Of a stretch of DNA of 53,542 nucleotides, positions 32,194-40,963 are shown in pieces. The stretch is from assembly GCA_963590415.1 (NCBI GenBank), contig CAVAPB010000016.1, positions 1-53,542 on the forward strand, given 5' to 3'. The DNA is from Fimenecus sp963590415 (GTDB lineage: Bacteria > Bacillota > Clostridia > Oscillospirales > Acutalibacteraceae). Under the pieces are notes generated by a model. That model was given only the letters and a program-made list of their open reading frames with translations, made no database searches and was not told the origin of the DNA. The position numbers and the translations under genes were made by a program. Each line of letters begins with the position of its first letter. Positions within the stretch are counted from its first letter, which is position 1.

Positions 32194-32445
32194 TTATTGA
32201 GTTTTCGTATCATTTTCCTGCTTACTTAACAAATTAGTTATGCTTATAAGCTTATCGTCATCGGTATTTACAAACTTGTCAATGGCATACTCGACGGTTT
32301 TTGCAAGATTTAGATTGACAAGCTTTGTACTATTCGGTTTTTCGCCGTATTTTTTTGCAAGCTTATTTGCGCTTATCATAACACCTGCGACCGTTGTGCC
32401 CGCAAGTGCGGTTCCGAATAAATTTGCCCATTTTCCTTTTCTCAT
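32194..32445 (-). CDS. Small orphan protein with one membrane-like segment
   Basis: The 83-aa product has a basic start MRKGKWANLF, a hydrophobic Gly/Ala-rich stretch (about 9-26, GTALAGTTVAGVMI) and a hydrophilic helical remainder. It resembles no family I know. A strong AAGGTGAT site five bases before the ATG supports expression. It lies 28 bases after the DUF6873 gene stop, probably at the end of the cwlD-radA unit. Confidence 0.6.
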   Translation of the reverse strand: MRKGKWANLFGTALAGTTVAGVMISANKLAKKYGEKPNSTKLVNLNLAKTVEYAIDKFVNTDDDKLISITNLLSKQENDTKTQ

Positions 32446-32473
32446 ATAACATCACCTTCCGGCTTTATAAAGT

Positions 32474-33217
32474 TTAATCATTTTCAAAAATCGGGATAAA
32501 GCTTCCTATATCGCAAGGTCTGCCGTTTCCGAGACTTAAGAAATCAATCTTGTAATTTCCGCAAAAAGCTTTTATATCCTCATAGCTTTTGTGTTCCTTT
32601 GCGTTTCCGAAAAAAGCAAGAATATTTTTCGAAATCTTTGAGCATGCGCCGCCGATAAACCCGTAGTCATATCCGTCGAGAGCCACACTCCCCTTTTCGA
32701 CCTCTAAAACATCGTATTTTGCGTTTTTGAGTGCGACGGCGATTGATTTATCATCGGTTATAAAAGCACCGTCCGCAACGGGACACAGCGAGCATTTGGT
32801 ATATCCCTGCCGTGTATTGATAACATTTTTGCCTTTACACAGTTCTTTGATTTTATCGGATACAATGCCGTAATTGCATATCAAATCGCTTTGGTTGCAT
32901 ACGCAGTTAAGCCTACAATCCTCCGGATAAGCGTTTCCTAACATTTCGTCAATAGGATAACATTTACAGCCGAGTTTTTCAAGTGTTGTTTTGAGCTTAG
33001 CTTGAGTTTGTGTGAGTATGACCTCACCGCTGCCGATGTAATTTACACATAAATCGGAGTGAAAACGGACGGGCTTCGGCACATTTTGTTCAATTTCAGT
33101 GATAACAACCTGTATTCCGAGGTTTTCAAGCTCTGTTTTGTATTTTTCGATTCCCTTGCCTGCAATGCCCAATGTTACATTGCTTTCGGGCAGGTACGGC
33201 GTTCTGATAAACCTCAT
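32474..33217 (-). CDS. DUF6873 (GME-fold) protein
   Basis: The 247-aa protein looks like the DUF6873 group of guanidino-modifying-enzyme (amidinotransferase) fold proteins. It contains five-fold alpha/beta repeats, a Cys-rich central part (CRLNCVCNQ, then TKCSLCPVADGAF) and a late GGACSKIS motif. No classical Cys-His-Glu catalytic set is clear to me. It starts 3 bases after the radA stop, so it is co-expressed with radA and cwlD. Reaction and substrate are unknown. Confidence 0.78.
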   Translation of the reverse strand: MRFIRTPYLPESNVTLGIAGKGIEKYKTELENLGIQVVITEIEQNVPKPVRFHSDLCVNYIGSGEVILTQTQAKLKTTLEKLGCKCYPIDEMLGNAYPEDCRLNCVCNQSDLICNYGIVSDKIKELCKGKNVINTRQGYTKCSLCPVADGAFITDDKSIAVALKNAKYDVLEVEKGSVALDGYDYGFIGGACSKISKNILAFFGNAKEHKSYEDIKAFCGNYKIDFLSLGNGRPCDIGSFIPIFEND

Positions 33218-33220
33218 ATT

Positions 33221-34597
33221 TTAATCCATTATGGCTTGGAAAGCCTGTCTTATATTGCTTACGCCCACAACCTCAATGTTTTCCGTAAGCTTATTGCGTA
33301 TTTTTTCGAGATTATACTTCGGAATTACGCATTTTCTGAAGCCTAATTTTGCCGCCTCTCTGATACGCTGTTCACAGGAGTTTACGGCTCTTATTTCTCC
33401 GCCGAGACCGATTTCCCCGAACGCCAATAAATCCTCTGGAACGGCATAGTCCTTTAAGCTTGAAACAATCGCAAGCGCAACTGACAAATCTGCGGCAGGC
33501 TCGTCAATTTTAAGACCGCCGATTATATTTATATAGCAGTCCATATTTCCGATAAAGTACCCTGCCCTCTTTTCGAGCACGGCGATAAGCATTGCCATAC
33601 GGTTGTAATCTATACCAGTTGCCATTCTCCTCGGAGTTCCGAAGCCTGTAGGCGTAACAAGGCTCTGCACCTCAGCCATAATCGGTCTTGTGCCCTCCAT
33701 AACACAAGCGATACAGCTTCCCGAGGTGTTTTTCGGCTTGCCCGAAATCAGCATCATTGACGGATTGCTGACTTCCGTAAGACCTATATCCTGCATTTCA
33801 AACATACCTATTTCATTAGTGGAACCGAACCTGTTTTTAACGGCTCTTAAAATTCTGTATGAGAAGTTCCTGTCGCCCTCAATATACAAAACGGCGTCAA
33901 CAATATGTTCGAGCACCTTTGGTCCTGCGATATTTCCGTCCTTGTTGACATGTCCGACAATAATCATGGGAATATTGAGCGTTTTTGCCGTTCTCATAAA
34001 CATATTTGTGGTTTCTCTTACCTGCGTAATACTGCCTGTCGAAGAGCTGAGCTCTGCGATATTCATTGTCTGTATAGAGTCAATCATAACAAGATCGGGC
34101 TTTTCAGAAGCGATAACCTCGCATATGTACTGTGCGTCGGTTTCACACAAAACCGACAGGTTGTCCGACTTTACATTGAGCCTTGTCGCTCTCAATTTTA
34201 TCTGATGCGCCGATTCCTCGCCGGAAACATAGAGAATTTTGAGTGCTTTTCCGAGGTGCTCGCAAATCTGCAAAAGTAAGGTTGATTTTCCTATACCCGG
34301 GTCGCCGCTTAAAAGCACGATTGAGCCCTTTACAAGTCCGCCGCCGAGCACACGGTTAAGCTCGTTAAGTCCGGTATCAAAGCGGTGCTCCGTATCCGCC
34401 TTTATTTCGTTCAAAGCGTATACTCTGCTCCTGTTTCCCGAAAGGAAGGCGGAAGAGACTTTAGGCGTTGAAGCGGCAGAGCGCACCTCCTCTTCGAGCG
34501 TGCTCCATTCCTTGCAGTTCGGGCACTGACCGAACCATTTTGAATATTCGTGTCCGCAAGCCGAGCAGACATAGACAGACTTGACTTTTCCTGCCAT
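33221..34597 (-). CDS. radA: DNA repair protein RadA/Sms
   Basis: A RecA-like helicase that drives branch migration in recombination repair. The 458-aa protein has an N-terminal zinc finger (CSACG then CPNC), a RecA core with Walker A GDPGIGKST, the RadA-specific KNRFGSTNE motif and a C-terminal Lon-protease-like domain (about 300-458). I choose ATG 34597 with an AAGGAAG site; an in-frame TTG at 34603 is possible but overlaps cwlD. It lies between cwlD and the DUF6873 gene on one transcript. Confidence 0.96.
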   Translation of the reverse strand: MAGKVKSVYVCSACGHEYSKWFGQCPNCKEWSTLEEEVRSAASTPKVSSAFLSGNRSRVYALNEIKADTEHRFDTGLNELNRVLGGGLVKGSIVLLSGDPGIGKSTLLLQICEHLGKALKILYVSGEESAHQIKLRATRLNVKSDNLSVLCETDAQYICEVIASEKPDLVMIDSIQTMNIAELSSSTGSITQVRETTNMFMRTAKTLNIPMIIVGHVNKDGNIAGPKVLEHIVDAVLYIEGDRNFSYRILRAVKNRFGSTNEIGMFEMQDIGLTEVSNPSMMLISGKPKNTSGSCIACVMEGTRPIMAEVQSLVTPTGFGTPRRMATGIDYNRMAMLIAVLEKRAGYFIGNMDCYINIIGGLKIDEPAADLSVALAIVSSLKDYAVPEDLLAFGEIGLGGEIRAVNSCEQRIREAAKLGFRKCVIPKYNLEKIRNKLTENIEVVGVSNIRQAFQAIMD

Positions 34598-34599
34598 AA

Positions 34600-35316
34600 T
34601 CAACTTCCTTTGTTTACATAGTTAAGAATACCGTTAGCAACAGAAAACGCCATTTTGCGCTGATATTCTTCATTTTTAAGCAATTCCAAATCGCTGTAAT
34701 TTGTTATAAATCCGCATTCAACTAAAACTGCGGGCTTTTTTGTATAATAGAGCAGATAAACGCTTTTTCCGCATTCTTTTATCTGCCGTTCGTTATTACT
34801 TTGAAGCAATGAGACGACGCTTTGCTGAATTTCGTCAGCAAGCAGCTTGCTCTCCTGTGTGTTCGGCGAATAAAACACCTGCGTTCCCCAATACTTTGAG
34901 CTGTTATATGAGTTCTGATGTATGCTTATGAAAATGCAGTTATCGGTATTTTCCATAACGCTCATACGGTTGTGAATATCGGAAACTTTAATTTCCCTGA
35001 CCGTCTTTGCGCTTTCCGAATGAACAGAACGGTCATCCTCTCTTATCATAACGGTGTTAAAGCCGTAGGACTTCAGTATTTCGTTAAGATACAAGGAAAT
35101 TTCAAGGTTTATATCCTTTTCGGGAGTGCCGTCGGCGCCTATAGCTCCGCCGTCAATTCCGCCGTGACCCGCATCGATTATAAAGGTCAAATTTGTATCT
35201 GTTTCTGCCGCTCCCTGAACATGCTTTCCGAATTCAATGTTGAGAAATACAAACATCATTGCGGAAATAATCAGCACAAGCACGAAGAAAGAGAAAAATT
35301 TCCCGATAATTTTCAA
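34600..35316 (-). CDS. cwlD: N-acetylmuramoyl-L-alanine amidase CwlD-like
   Basis: Cleaves peptide from muramic acid; CwlD makes muramic-delta-lactam in the spore cortex. The 238-aa protein has an N-terminal membrane anchor (about 8-27) and an Amidase_3 domain with zinc ligands in DAGHGGIDGG, an Glu in DINLE, ISIHQNSY, and the catalytic Glu in VLVECGFITN. Overall length and single anchor fit CwlD better than the large SpoIIP or CwlC types. Its own promoter is at 35332-35360. Cortex role is inferred. Confidence 0.88.
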   Translation of the reverse strand: MKIIGKFFSFFVLVLIISAMMFVFLNIEFGKHVQGAAETDTNLTFIIDAGHGGIDGGAIGADGTPEKDINLEISLYLNEILKSYGFNTVMIREDDRSVHSESAKTVREIKVSDIHNRMSVMENTDNCIFISIHQNSYNSSKYWGTQVFYSPNTQESKLLADEIQQSVVSLLQSNNERQIKECGKSVYLLYYTKKPAVLVECGFITNYSDLELLKNEEYQRKMAFSVANGILNYVNKGS

Positions 35317-35331
35317 AATATCATCTCCTAT

Positions 35332-35360
35332 ATTATATAACCCGCAGGTGCTTATTTCAA
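35332..35360 (-). promoter_or_regulatory. Promoter of cwlD-radA
   Basis: Minus-strand -35 TTGAAA (35355-35360), 17-bp spacer, -10 TATAAT (35332-35337). It has the form used by the housekeeping sigma factor; a forespore sigma-G type site was not seen, although cwlD is sporulation-controlled in Bacillus. Confidence 0.75.
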
Positions 35361-35402
35361 GATAAACCTACTTTAATATTTATGAAATAATATTCCGAAA
35401 AT

Positions 35403-35432
35403 GCAAAAGAGGCTGTAATTTATTACAGCCTC
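35403..35432 (-). terminator. Rho-independent terminator of the arg-ilvE operon
   Basis: On the minus strand GAGGCTGTAAT pairs perfectly with ATTACAGCCTC across a 2-base gap, followed by TTTTGCATTTT. It lies 18 bases after the ilvE stop codon. Confidence 0.88.
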
Positions 35433-35449
35433 CGTAATATTGCTTAATT

Positions 35450-36514
35450 TCAGTCGATAGGATAGGTCCATCCGAACTTATCTTCAATCTTGCCCCACTG
35501 AATACCTGTGAGCGTATCGTAAAGATGCTGAGTAACCTCGCCGATTTTTCCGCCGTTTACGGTGTATTTCATATCCTTGTAGCAAAGCTCGCCTATCGGA
35601 GAAACAACAGCCGCTGTGCCTGTGCCCCAAGCCTCTTCAAGAGTGCCGTCCTCCATAGCCTTTGCAAGCTCATCAACGGAAATTCTTCTCTCAACTACCT
35701 TATAGCCCTCGCTTCTGAGAACCTCAAGGCAGGACTTTCTTGTAATACCGGGAAGAATTGAGCCTGTAAGCATAGGTACAACGATTTCGCCGTTTATTTT
35801 GAACATTACATTCATTGCGCCGACTTCCTCAATATACTTCCTTTCAACGCCGTCAAGCCAAAGGACCTGCGAATAGCCTTTCTTTTCGGCTCTTTCGCCC
35901 GCTCTGTTCGAAGCTGCGTAGTTACCGCCGCACTTAGCTTCGCCCGTGCCGCCGACAACCGCACGGACATCCTCCGACTCAATCATAATCTTAACGGGGT
36001 TAATTCCCTCTTTGTAATATGAGCCTACGGGAGACGCGATAATCATAAATGTAGCGTTATGAACCGCATGAACACCGAGGGACTCGTCGTTACCGAACAT
36101 AAACGGACGGATATAAAGAGATGTGCCCTCTGCCGACGGAGTCCAATCCTGCTCTGTTTCAATGAATTTAGTGTAAATCTCCAAAGCCATATCCTCGGGA
36201 ATCTGCGGAAGGCAAAGACGCTCGGCGGAGTTGTTCATTCTTCTGATGTTTTCAATCGGTCTGAAAAGCTGAACCTTGCCGTCTGCTCTTCTGTATGCTT
36301 TAAGTCCCTCGAAAATCTCCGAGCCGTAATGAAGGCAGGTTGACGCAGGATGAATAGAAAGATAGCCGAAAGGTACTATTCTTGCATTCTGCCAGCCTGT
36401 TTCGCTGTTCCAGTCCATCATAAACATATGGTCCGTGAAAATTTTACCGAAGCCGAGAGATGACGGGTCGGGCTTCTCTTTAAGCGGTTGCGCTTTCGTA
36501 AATTTAATTTCCAT
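35450..36514 (-). CDS. ilvE: Branched-chain amino acid aminotransferase
   Basis: Transfers amino groups between glutamate and the keto acids of Leu, Ile and Val. The 354-aa class IV PLP enzyme is the long (BCAT-II) type, with HYGSEIFEGLKAYR near the start, the PLP Lys in ERKYIEEVGAMN-type sequence, and the PLP-phosphate loop VERRIS...EAWGTGTAAVVSP. An ATG at 36538 is in frame but ATG 36514 follows AAGGAGG by seven bases. It is the last gene of an arginine operon (30 bases after argF), an unusual partner. Confidence 0.94.
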   Translation of the reverse strand: MEIKFTKAQPLKEKPDPSSLGFGKIFTDHMFMMDWNSETGWQNARIVPFGYLSIHPASTCLHYGSEIFEGLKAYRRADGKVQLFRPIENIRRMNNSAERLCLPQIPEDMALEIYTKFIETEQDWTPSAEGTSLYIRPFMFGNDESLGVHAVHNATFMIIASPVGSYYKEGINPVKIMIESEDVRAVVGGTGEAKCGGNYAASNRAGERAEKKGYSQVLWLDGVERKYIEEVGAMNVMFKINGEIVVPMLTGSILPGITRKSCLEVLRSEGYKVVERRISVDELAKAMEDGTLEEAWGTGTAAVVSPIGELCYKDMKYTVNGGKIGEVTQHLYDTLTGIQWGKIEDKFGWTYPID

Positions 36515-36544
36515 AAAATTGCCTCCTTGATGTAGCAATAAAAA

Positions 36545-37531
36545 TTACATAAGTGTTTTTGCCATAACGGCTTTTATAGTGTGCATACGGTTCTCCGCCT
36601 CGTCAAAAACGATTGAAGCGTCGCTTTCAAACACTTCGTCGGTAACCTCCATGCAGTCAAGACCGAATTTTTCAAAAATCTGTTTTCCCGTGGTTGTTTT
36701 AAGGTCGTGGAATGCGGGCAGGCAGTGCATAAATTTACACTGCGGACCTGCGTTGTCCATAAGTTTTTTATCAACACGGTAAGGAGAAAGCTCTTCAATT
36801 CTCTTAGCCCATACTTCGTCGGGTTCGCCCATCGACACCCAAACATCGGTATAAATAACATCCGCACCCTTTGTTGCGGTCATCGGGTCCTCGATAAATT
36901 CAAGAACAGCGCCTGTTTCTGCGGCGATTTTCTCACATTCGTTTACAAGCTCTGCGTTCGGGAAATACTCCTTCGGTGCACAAGCGACAAAATGCATACC
37001 CATCTTGGCGCAGCCGACCATCAGTGAGTTACCCATATTATATCTCGCATCGCCCATATATACAAGCTTTTTTCCCGAAAGAGTACCGAAGTGCTCTTTT
37101 ATTGTGAGAAAATCCGCAAGTATCTGCGTCGGATGAAATTCGTTTGTAAGTCCGTTCCAGACGGGAATTCCCGCATATTCTGCAAGCTCCTCGACAACTT
37201 CCTGACCGAAGCCCCTGTATTCTATCCCGTCAAACATTCTGCCGAGAACCCTTGCGGTGTCGGCAATGCTTTCCTTTTTACCTATCTGCGAGCTTTTCGG
37301 GTCAAGGTAAACCGCATGCATACCGAGGTCGTTTGCCGCCACCTCAAAGGAACAACGGGTTCTTGTGCTTGTTTTTTCAAAAATCAATGCGATATTTTTA
37401 CCCTCTAAAATTTTGTGGGGAACACCTGCTTTTTTCTCCGCTTTAAGCTTTGCTGCACAATCGAGGAATTCATTTATTTCTTCGGGTGTGAAATCAAGTA
37501 ACTTCAAAAAGTTTCTGTTCTTTAACGACAT
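36545..37531 (-). CDS. argF: Ornithine carbamoyltransferase
   Basis: Makes citrulline from ornithine and carbamoyl phosphate. The 328-aa protein has the carbamoyl phosphate motif EKTSTRTRCSFE, the HPTQILADF motif and the ornithine site HCLPAFHD. Start at 37531 follows AAGGAG; the in-frame start at 37537 lies inside that site. It is nine bases after argD. Biosynthetic rather than catabolic use is inferred from the argC-J-B-D neighbours. Confidence 0.96.
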   Translation of the reverse strand: MSLKNRNFLKLLDFTPEEINEFLDCAAKLKAEKKAGVPHKILEGKNIALIFEKTSTRTRCSFEVAANDLGMHAVYLDPKSSQIGKKESIADTARVLGRMFDGIEYRGFGQEVVEELAEYAGIPVWNGLTNEFHPTQILADFLTIKEHFGTLSGKKLVYMGDARYNMGNSLMVGCAKMGMHFVACAPKEYFPNAELVNECEKIAAETGAVLEFIEDPMTATKGADVIYTDVWVSMGEPDEVWAKRIEELSPYRVDKKLMDNAGPQCKFMHCLPAFHDLKTTTGKQIFEKFGLDCMEVTDEVFESDASIVFDEAENRMHTIKAVMAKTLM

Positions 37532-37540
37532 AAGCACTCC

Positions 37541-38704
37541 TTATTCCTTACAGGCATTTTTAATGATTTCAACGGCTTTTTTAAGCTCGTCAAAAGGTAT
37601 GTTAAGCGCGGGAAGCAAACGAAGTTTGTCCTTAGCGCTCAAGCACAAAACGCCGTTATCCATACATATTTTAATGACTTCCGCAACGGGCTTCACGGTT
37701 TTGACGCCTATCATAAGACCCATACCGCTGACGCGCTCAACGCCGTCCGCCGAGGAAAGTTCGCTGAAAACATATTCGCTTTTTTCGCAAACCTCCGAGA
37801 GAAGCTTATCGTCAATTCTTTTGACAATGCTGAGCGCTGCCGCACAACTGACAGGATTTCCGCCGAATGTCGAGCCATTGTCGCCGTATGAGAAAATGTC
37901 CTGAACCTTTTCGCCGAGAAGCGTCGCTCCTATCGGCAAGCCGCCTGCAAGACCCTTTGCGGTCGAAACAACATCGGGCATAACGCCGTAGTTCATAAAC
38001 GAATAGAACTTTCCGCTTCTTCCGTTGCCGCTCTGAACCTCGTCAACTATAAAAACAAGGTCGTTTTCCTTACAGTATGAGTCAATACACTTTACAAATT
38101 CGGCGTCGAGAGCTTCAACTCCGCCCTCGCCCTGTATACATTCAATCATAACGCCCGCAATTTTGTTCTCCGAAGCAGTTTTGAGAAAAGCGTCGCAATC
38201 GTTTGCGGGAACATGCAAAAAGCCGTCCGTAAGCGGTGTAAAAAGCTTGTGAAAGCAATCCTGACCCGTTGCGGCAAGAGTTGTAAGCGTTCTGCCGTGG
38301 AAGCTGTTTACAAGGGTTATTATCTTATAATAATCCTCCCCCTTGTGCTCGCTCGCATACTTCCTTGCAACCTTAATGGCACATTCGTTGGCTTCCGCAC
38401 CCGAATTTGAAAAGAAAACTTTTTTCATTCCGCTTTTTTTACACAAAGCCTGTGCCAAATCCGCACAGGGCTCGGTGTAATATAAATTCGAGGTGTGCTG
38501 AACCTTGTTAATCTGGTCGATAACGGCTTTTTTCCATTCATCGTCGGAAATCCCGAACGAGGTAACGCCGATACCCGAACCCATATCGATATATTCTTTT
38601 CCGTTGACATCAGTCAGTACAGAGCCTTTTCCCGAAACAATTTCAACGGGAAAACGCCTGTATGTACCGGCAACATATTTTTCGTCGGTATTTATAATAC
38701 TCAT
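37541..38704 (-). CDS. argD: Acetylornithine aminotransferase
   Basis: PLP enzyme of arginine synthesis, converting acetylglutamate semialdehyde to acetylornithine. The 387-aa class III aminotransferase has GSGIGVTSFG, the SNSGAEANECAIK cofactor motif, the Asp in FIVDEVQSG and the PLP Lys in STAKGLAGGLPIG. Its ATG overlaps the end of argB by 4 bases (ATGA), giving translational coupling. Confidence 0.95.
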   Translation of the reverse strand: MSIINTDEKYVAGTYRRFPVEIVSGKGSVLTDVNGKEYIDMGSGIGVTSFGISDDEWKKAVIDQINKVQHTSNLYYTEPCADLAQALCKKSGMKKVFFSNSGAEANECAIKVARKYASEHKGEDYYKIITLVNSFHGRTLTTLAATGQDCFHKLFTPLTDGFLHVPANDCDAFLKTASENKIAGVMIECIQGEGGVEALDAEFVKCIDSYCKENDLVFIVDEVQSGNGRSGKFYSFMNYGVMPDVVSTAKGLAGGLPIGATLLGEKVQDIFSYGDNGSTFGGNPVSCAAALSIVKRIDDKLLSEVCEKSEYVFSELSSADGVERVSGMGLMIGVKTVKPVAEVIKICMDNGVLCLSAKDKLRLLPALNIPFDELKKAVEIIKNACKE

Positions 38705-39570
38705 TTTTTAACACCCGTAACCATGGTACCCGCGCCCTCGTCGGTAAGCAATTCCATAAGAATAGAGTGAGGAACGGTACCGTTCATTATAATAACATTT
38801 TTAACGCCCTTGTTAATGGCTTCGATACAGCAATCGACTTTGGGAATCATTCCGCCTGAAATTATTCCGCTGTCATAGAGTTTTTCGGCTTCCAAAAGAT
38901 TTATTTCGGGAATAAGCGACGACGGGTCGTCCTTGTCACGCAAAACGCCTGCGATGTCGGTCATCATAATAAGCCTTTCGGCACCGAGAGCGCCTGCGAT
39001 ATAAGCCGCAGCGGTGTCGCCGTTGATGTTGTATGTGTTACCGTCCTTGTCACAGCCGAGCGTTGAAATAACGGGAATATATCCCTTTTCAAGCAGGTCG
39101 AGAACGGGAGCGATGTTTATTTTTGAAATCTCGCCGACATAGCCCAACTTTTCATCCTTTGTTTTGGACTCGATAAGTCTGCCGTCCATGCCCGAAATAC
39201 CCATTGCCTTGCCGCCCATCATTTCAAGAAGATTGACAAGAGTCTTGTTGACCTTACCCGCAAGCACCATCTGAACAATATCCACCGTTTCCTTATCGGT
39301 AACGCGCAGACCGTCGATAAATTCGGGCTCTTTGCCGAGCTTATCCATCATATCGCTGATTTCGGGTCCGCCGCCGTGGACGAGTACGATTTTAACGCCG
39401 ATAAGCCACAAAAGGACTATATCCTGCATAACCTGCTGTTTAAGATGTTCGTTTATCATAGCGTTGCCGCCGTATTTTACTACCACGATTTTACCGTTAT
39501 ATCTTTTGATATAAGGCAAAGCCGCAGTAAGGACTTCGGCACGCTCGGAATTTGAAAACTTTTCTTCCAT
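38701..39570 (-). CDS. argB: Acetylglutamate kinase
   Basis: Phosphorylates N-acetylglutamate, the step normally controlled by arginine in the cyclic pathway. The 289-aa amino-acid kinase has VVKYGGNAM, LVHGGGPEIS and the late GGMIPKVDCC motif. An N-terminal helix (about 1-20), associated with arginine-sensitive hexamers, is present. ArgJ next to it supports the recycling pathway. Sensitivity to arginine is inferred. Confidence 0.95.
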   Translation of the reverse strand: MEEKFSNSERAEVLTAALPYIKRYNGKIVVVKYGGNAMINEHLKQQVMQDIVLLWLIGVKIVLVHGGGPEISDMMDKLGKEPEFIDGLRVTDKETVDIVQMVLAGKVNKTLVNLLEMMGGKAMGISGMDGRLIESKTKDEKLGYVGEISKINIAPVLDLLEKGYIPVISTLGCDKDGNTYNINGDTAAAYIAGALGAERLIMMTDIAGVLRDKDDPSSLIPEINLLEAEKLYDSGIISGGMIPKVDCCIEAINKGVKNVIIMNGTVPHSILMELLTDEGAGTMVTGVKK

Positions 39571-39583
39571 ATCTGCCTCCGAC

Positions 39584-40798
39584 TTATGTTCTGTAATCGC
39601 CGTTTATTTTAACATAATCATATGTAAGGTCACAGCCCCACGCAACGGACGAAACCTCGCCGCTGTTGAGATTTACAAGGATTTCAATTTCTTTTTCAAG
39701 CAAAATTTCCTTTGCCTTTTCCTCTGAAAAATCAATTCCCGAACCGTTTTCACAGACGGAAATCGTACCCGCCTTACTCTTGAAAGCAACATCGATTTTT
39801 GTAACATCGACATCGGCTCCGCTGTATCCAATCGCACAGAGCACCCTGCCCCAGTTTGCGTCCGAACCGAACATAGCCGCCTTGAGAAGGCTTGAGCAGA
39901 CAACGCTCTTCGCAACCGTCTTTGCGGTTTCAAGGTCTTTAGCGCCGCTTACCTTACATTCAAGAAGCTTTGTGGCACCCTCACCGTCGCCTGCGATTTC
40001 CCTGCAAAGGTTGACGGTAATTGTGTTAAGAGCCTTCATAAACACAGAGAACTCTTCGTTTTCCTCTGTGATTTCTTTATTGCCCGCAAGACCGTTAGCG
40101 AGCACCGTTACCATATCGTTGGTTGAGGTGTCGCCGTCAATGCTGAGCATATTGAAAGTGTTCCGAATATCGCTTGAAAGCGCTTTTTTAAGCATTTTGG
40201 AGGAAATGGCAACATCCGATGTAATAAACACAAGCATTGTAGCCATATTCGGGTGTATCATACCGCTTCCCTTGGCAATTCCGCCGATACGGCAAGTCTT
40301 GCCGCCCAATTCAAATTCAACGGCAATTTCCTTTTGATGCGTGTCGGTCGTCATGATGCCCTCACTTGCCGCAGACGAGCCGTCGAAAGAAAGACCGTCC
40401 GCCAATTCGGGTATACCCGCCTTTATGGGTTCAATGTCGAGCGGCTGACCGATAACTCCCGTTGAAGCGACAACAACATCGTCTGAAGAAATTCCAAGCT
40501 TATCCGCAACAAGGTCGCTCATTTTTTCCGCAATCATAACGCCGTCGGCATTGCAGGTGTTGGCGTTTCCGCTGTTACATATAACAGCCTGAGCCACACC
40601 GTTTTCAAGATGTTTCTTTGTTACGGTAAGGGGCGCACCCTTTACAAGGTTGGTGGTATAAACCGCCGCCGCACTTGCGGGAACTTCGCTGAAAATAAGC
40701 GATAAATCCTTTTTATCCCTGTTCTTACGGATACCGCAGTGTATTCCGTTTGCTTTATATCCTTTAGCGGCACAAACGCCGCCCTGTATAATTTCCAT
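39584..40798 (-). CDS. argJ: Ornithine acetyltransferase/acetylglutamate synthase
   Basis: Recycles the acetyl group from acetylornithine to glutamate. The 404-aa precursor self-cleaves before a Thr; the site HPNMATML puts it between Ala186 and Thr187. The oxyanion STGVIG and late conserved sequence CDLTYDYVKINGDY are also present. Start at 40798 follows GGTGAT by four bases; the in-frame ATG at 40810 sits upstream of that site without one of its own. The 165-base spacer from argC carries three stems. Confidence 0.94.
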   Translation of the reverse strand: MEIIQGGVCAAKGYKANGIHCGIRKNRDKKDLSLIFSEVPASAAAVYTTNLVKGAPLTVTKKHLENGVAQAVICNSGNANTCNADGVMIAEKMSDLVADKLGISSDDVVVASTGVIGQPLDIEPIKAGIPELADGLSFDGSSAASEGIMTTDTHQKEIAVEFELGGKTCRIGGIAKGSGMIHPNMATMLVFITSDVAISSKMLKKALSSDIRNTFNMLSIDGDTSTNDMVTVLANGLAGNKEITEENEEFSVFMKALNTITVNLCREIAGDGEGATKLLECKVSGAKDLETAKTVAKSVVCSSLLKAAMFGSDANWGRVLCAIGYSGADVDVTKIDVAFKSKAGTISVCENGSGIDFSEEKAKEILLEKEIEILVNLNSGEVSSVAWGCDLTYDYVKINGDYRT

Positions 40799-40845
40799 AT
40801 TAATCACCATAGCCTTTCAGGCAAAAAATAGTTTATTAAAAATCA
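40799..40845 (-). repeat. Leader repeat shared by argJ and nanK (copy 1)
   Basis: On the minus strand the bases before argJ run TTTTTAATAAACT, about 18 variable bases, then GGCTATGGTGATTA before the ATG. The same two blocks at the same spacing stand in front of nanK (44852-44897). The shared 3' block includes the ribosome binding site GGTGAT. Confidence 0.6.
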
Positions 40846-40963
40846 CCGGTTCAACCTGCGTTGCCTGAACAGGCGTGATGGTGATTTCTGCCATCTCAAA
40901 ATTTTGCCAATGGCAAATTTTGAGGGCAATCTAATTATGGTTAGTGTGATTTTCACACTAACC
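40840..40963 (-). other. Stem-rich argC-argJ spacer
   Basis: Three stems in a row, read in plus-strand coordinates: AAATCACC (40840-40847) with GGTGATTT (40880-40887) around an inner TTCA...TGAA; CTCAAAATTTTGCCA (40895-40909) with TGGCAAATTTTGAG (40911-40924), one bulge; and GGTTAGTGTGA (40939-40949) with TCACACTAACC (40953-40963), a perfect 11-bp stem one base from the argC stop. None has a T run, so an mRNA-stability or processing role is more likely than termination. Confidence 0.65.

Noticed and set aside
39666..40337. 223-residue plus-strand frame
   Set aside because: Antisense of argJ, Ser/Pro/Leu-rich as expected of a shadow frame.
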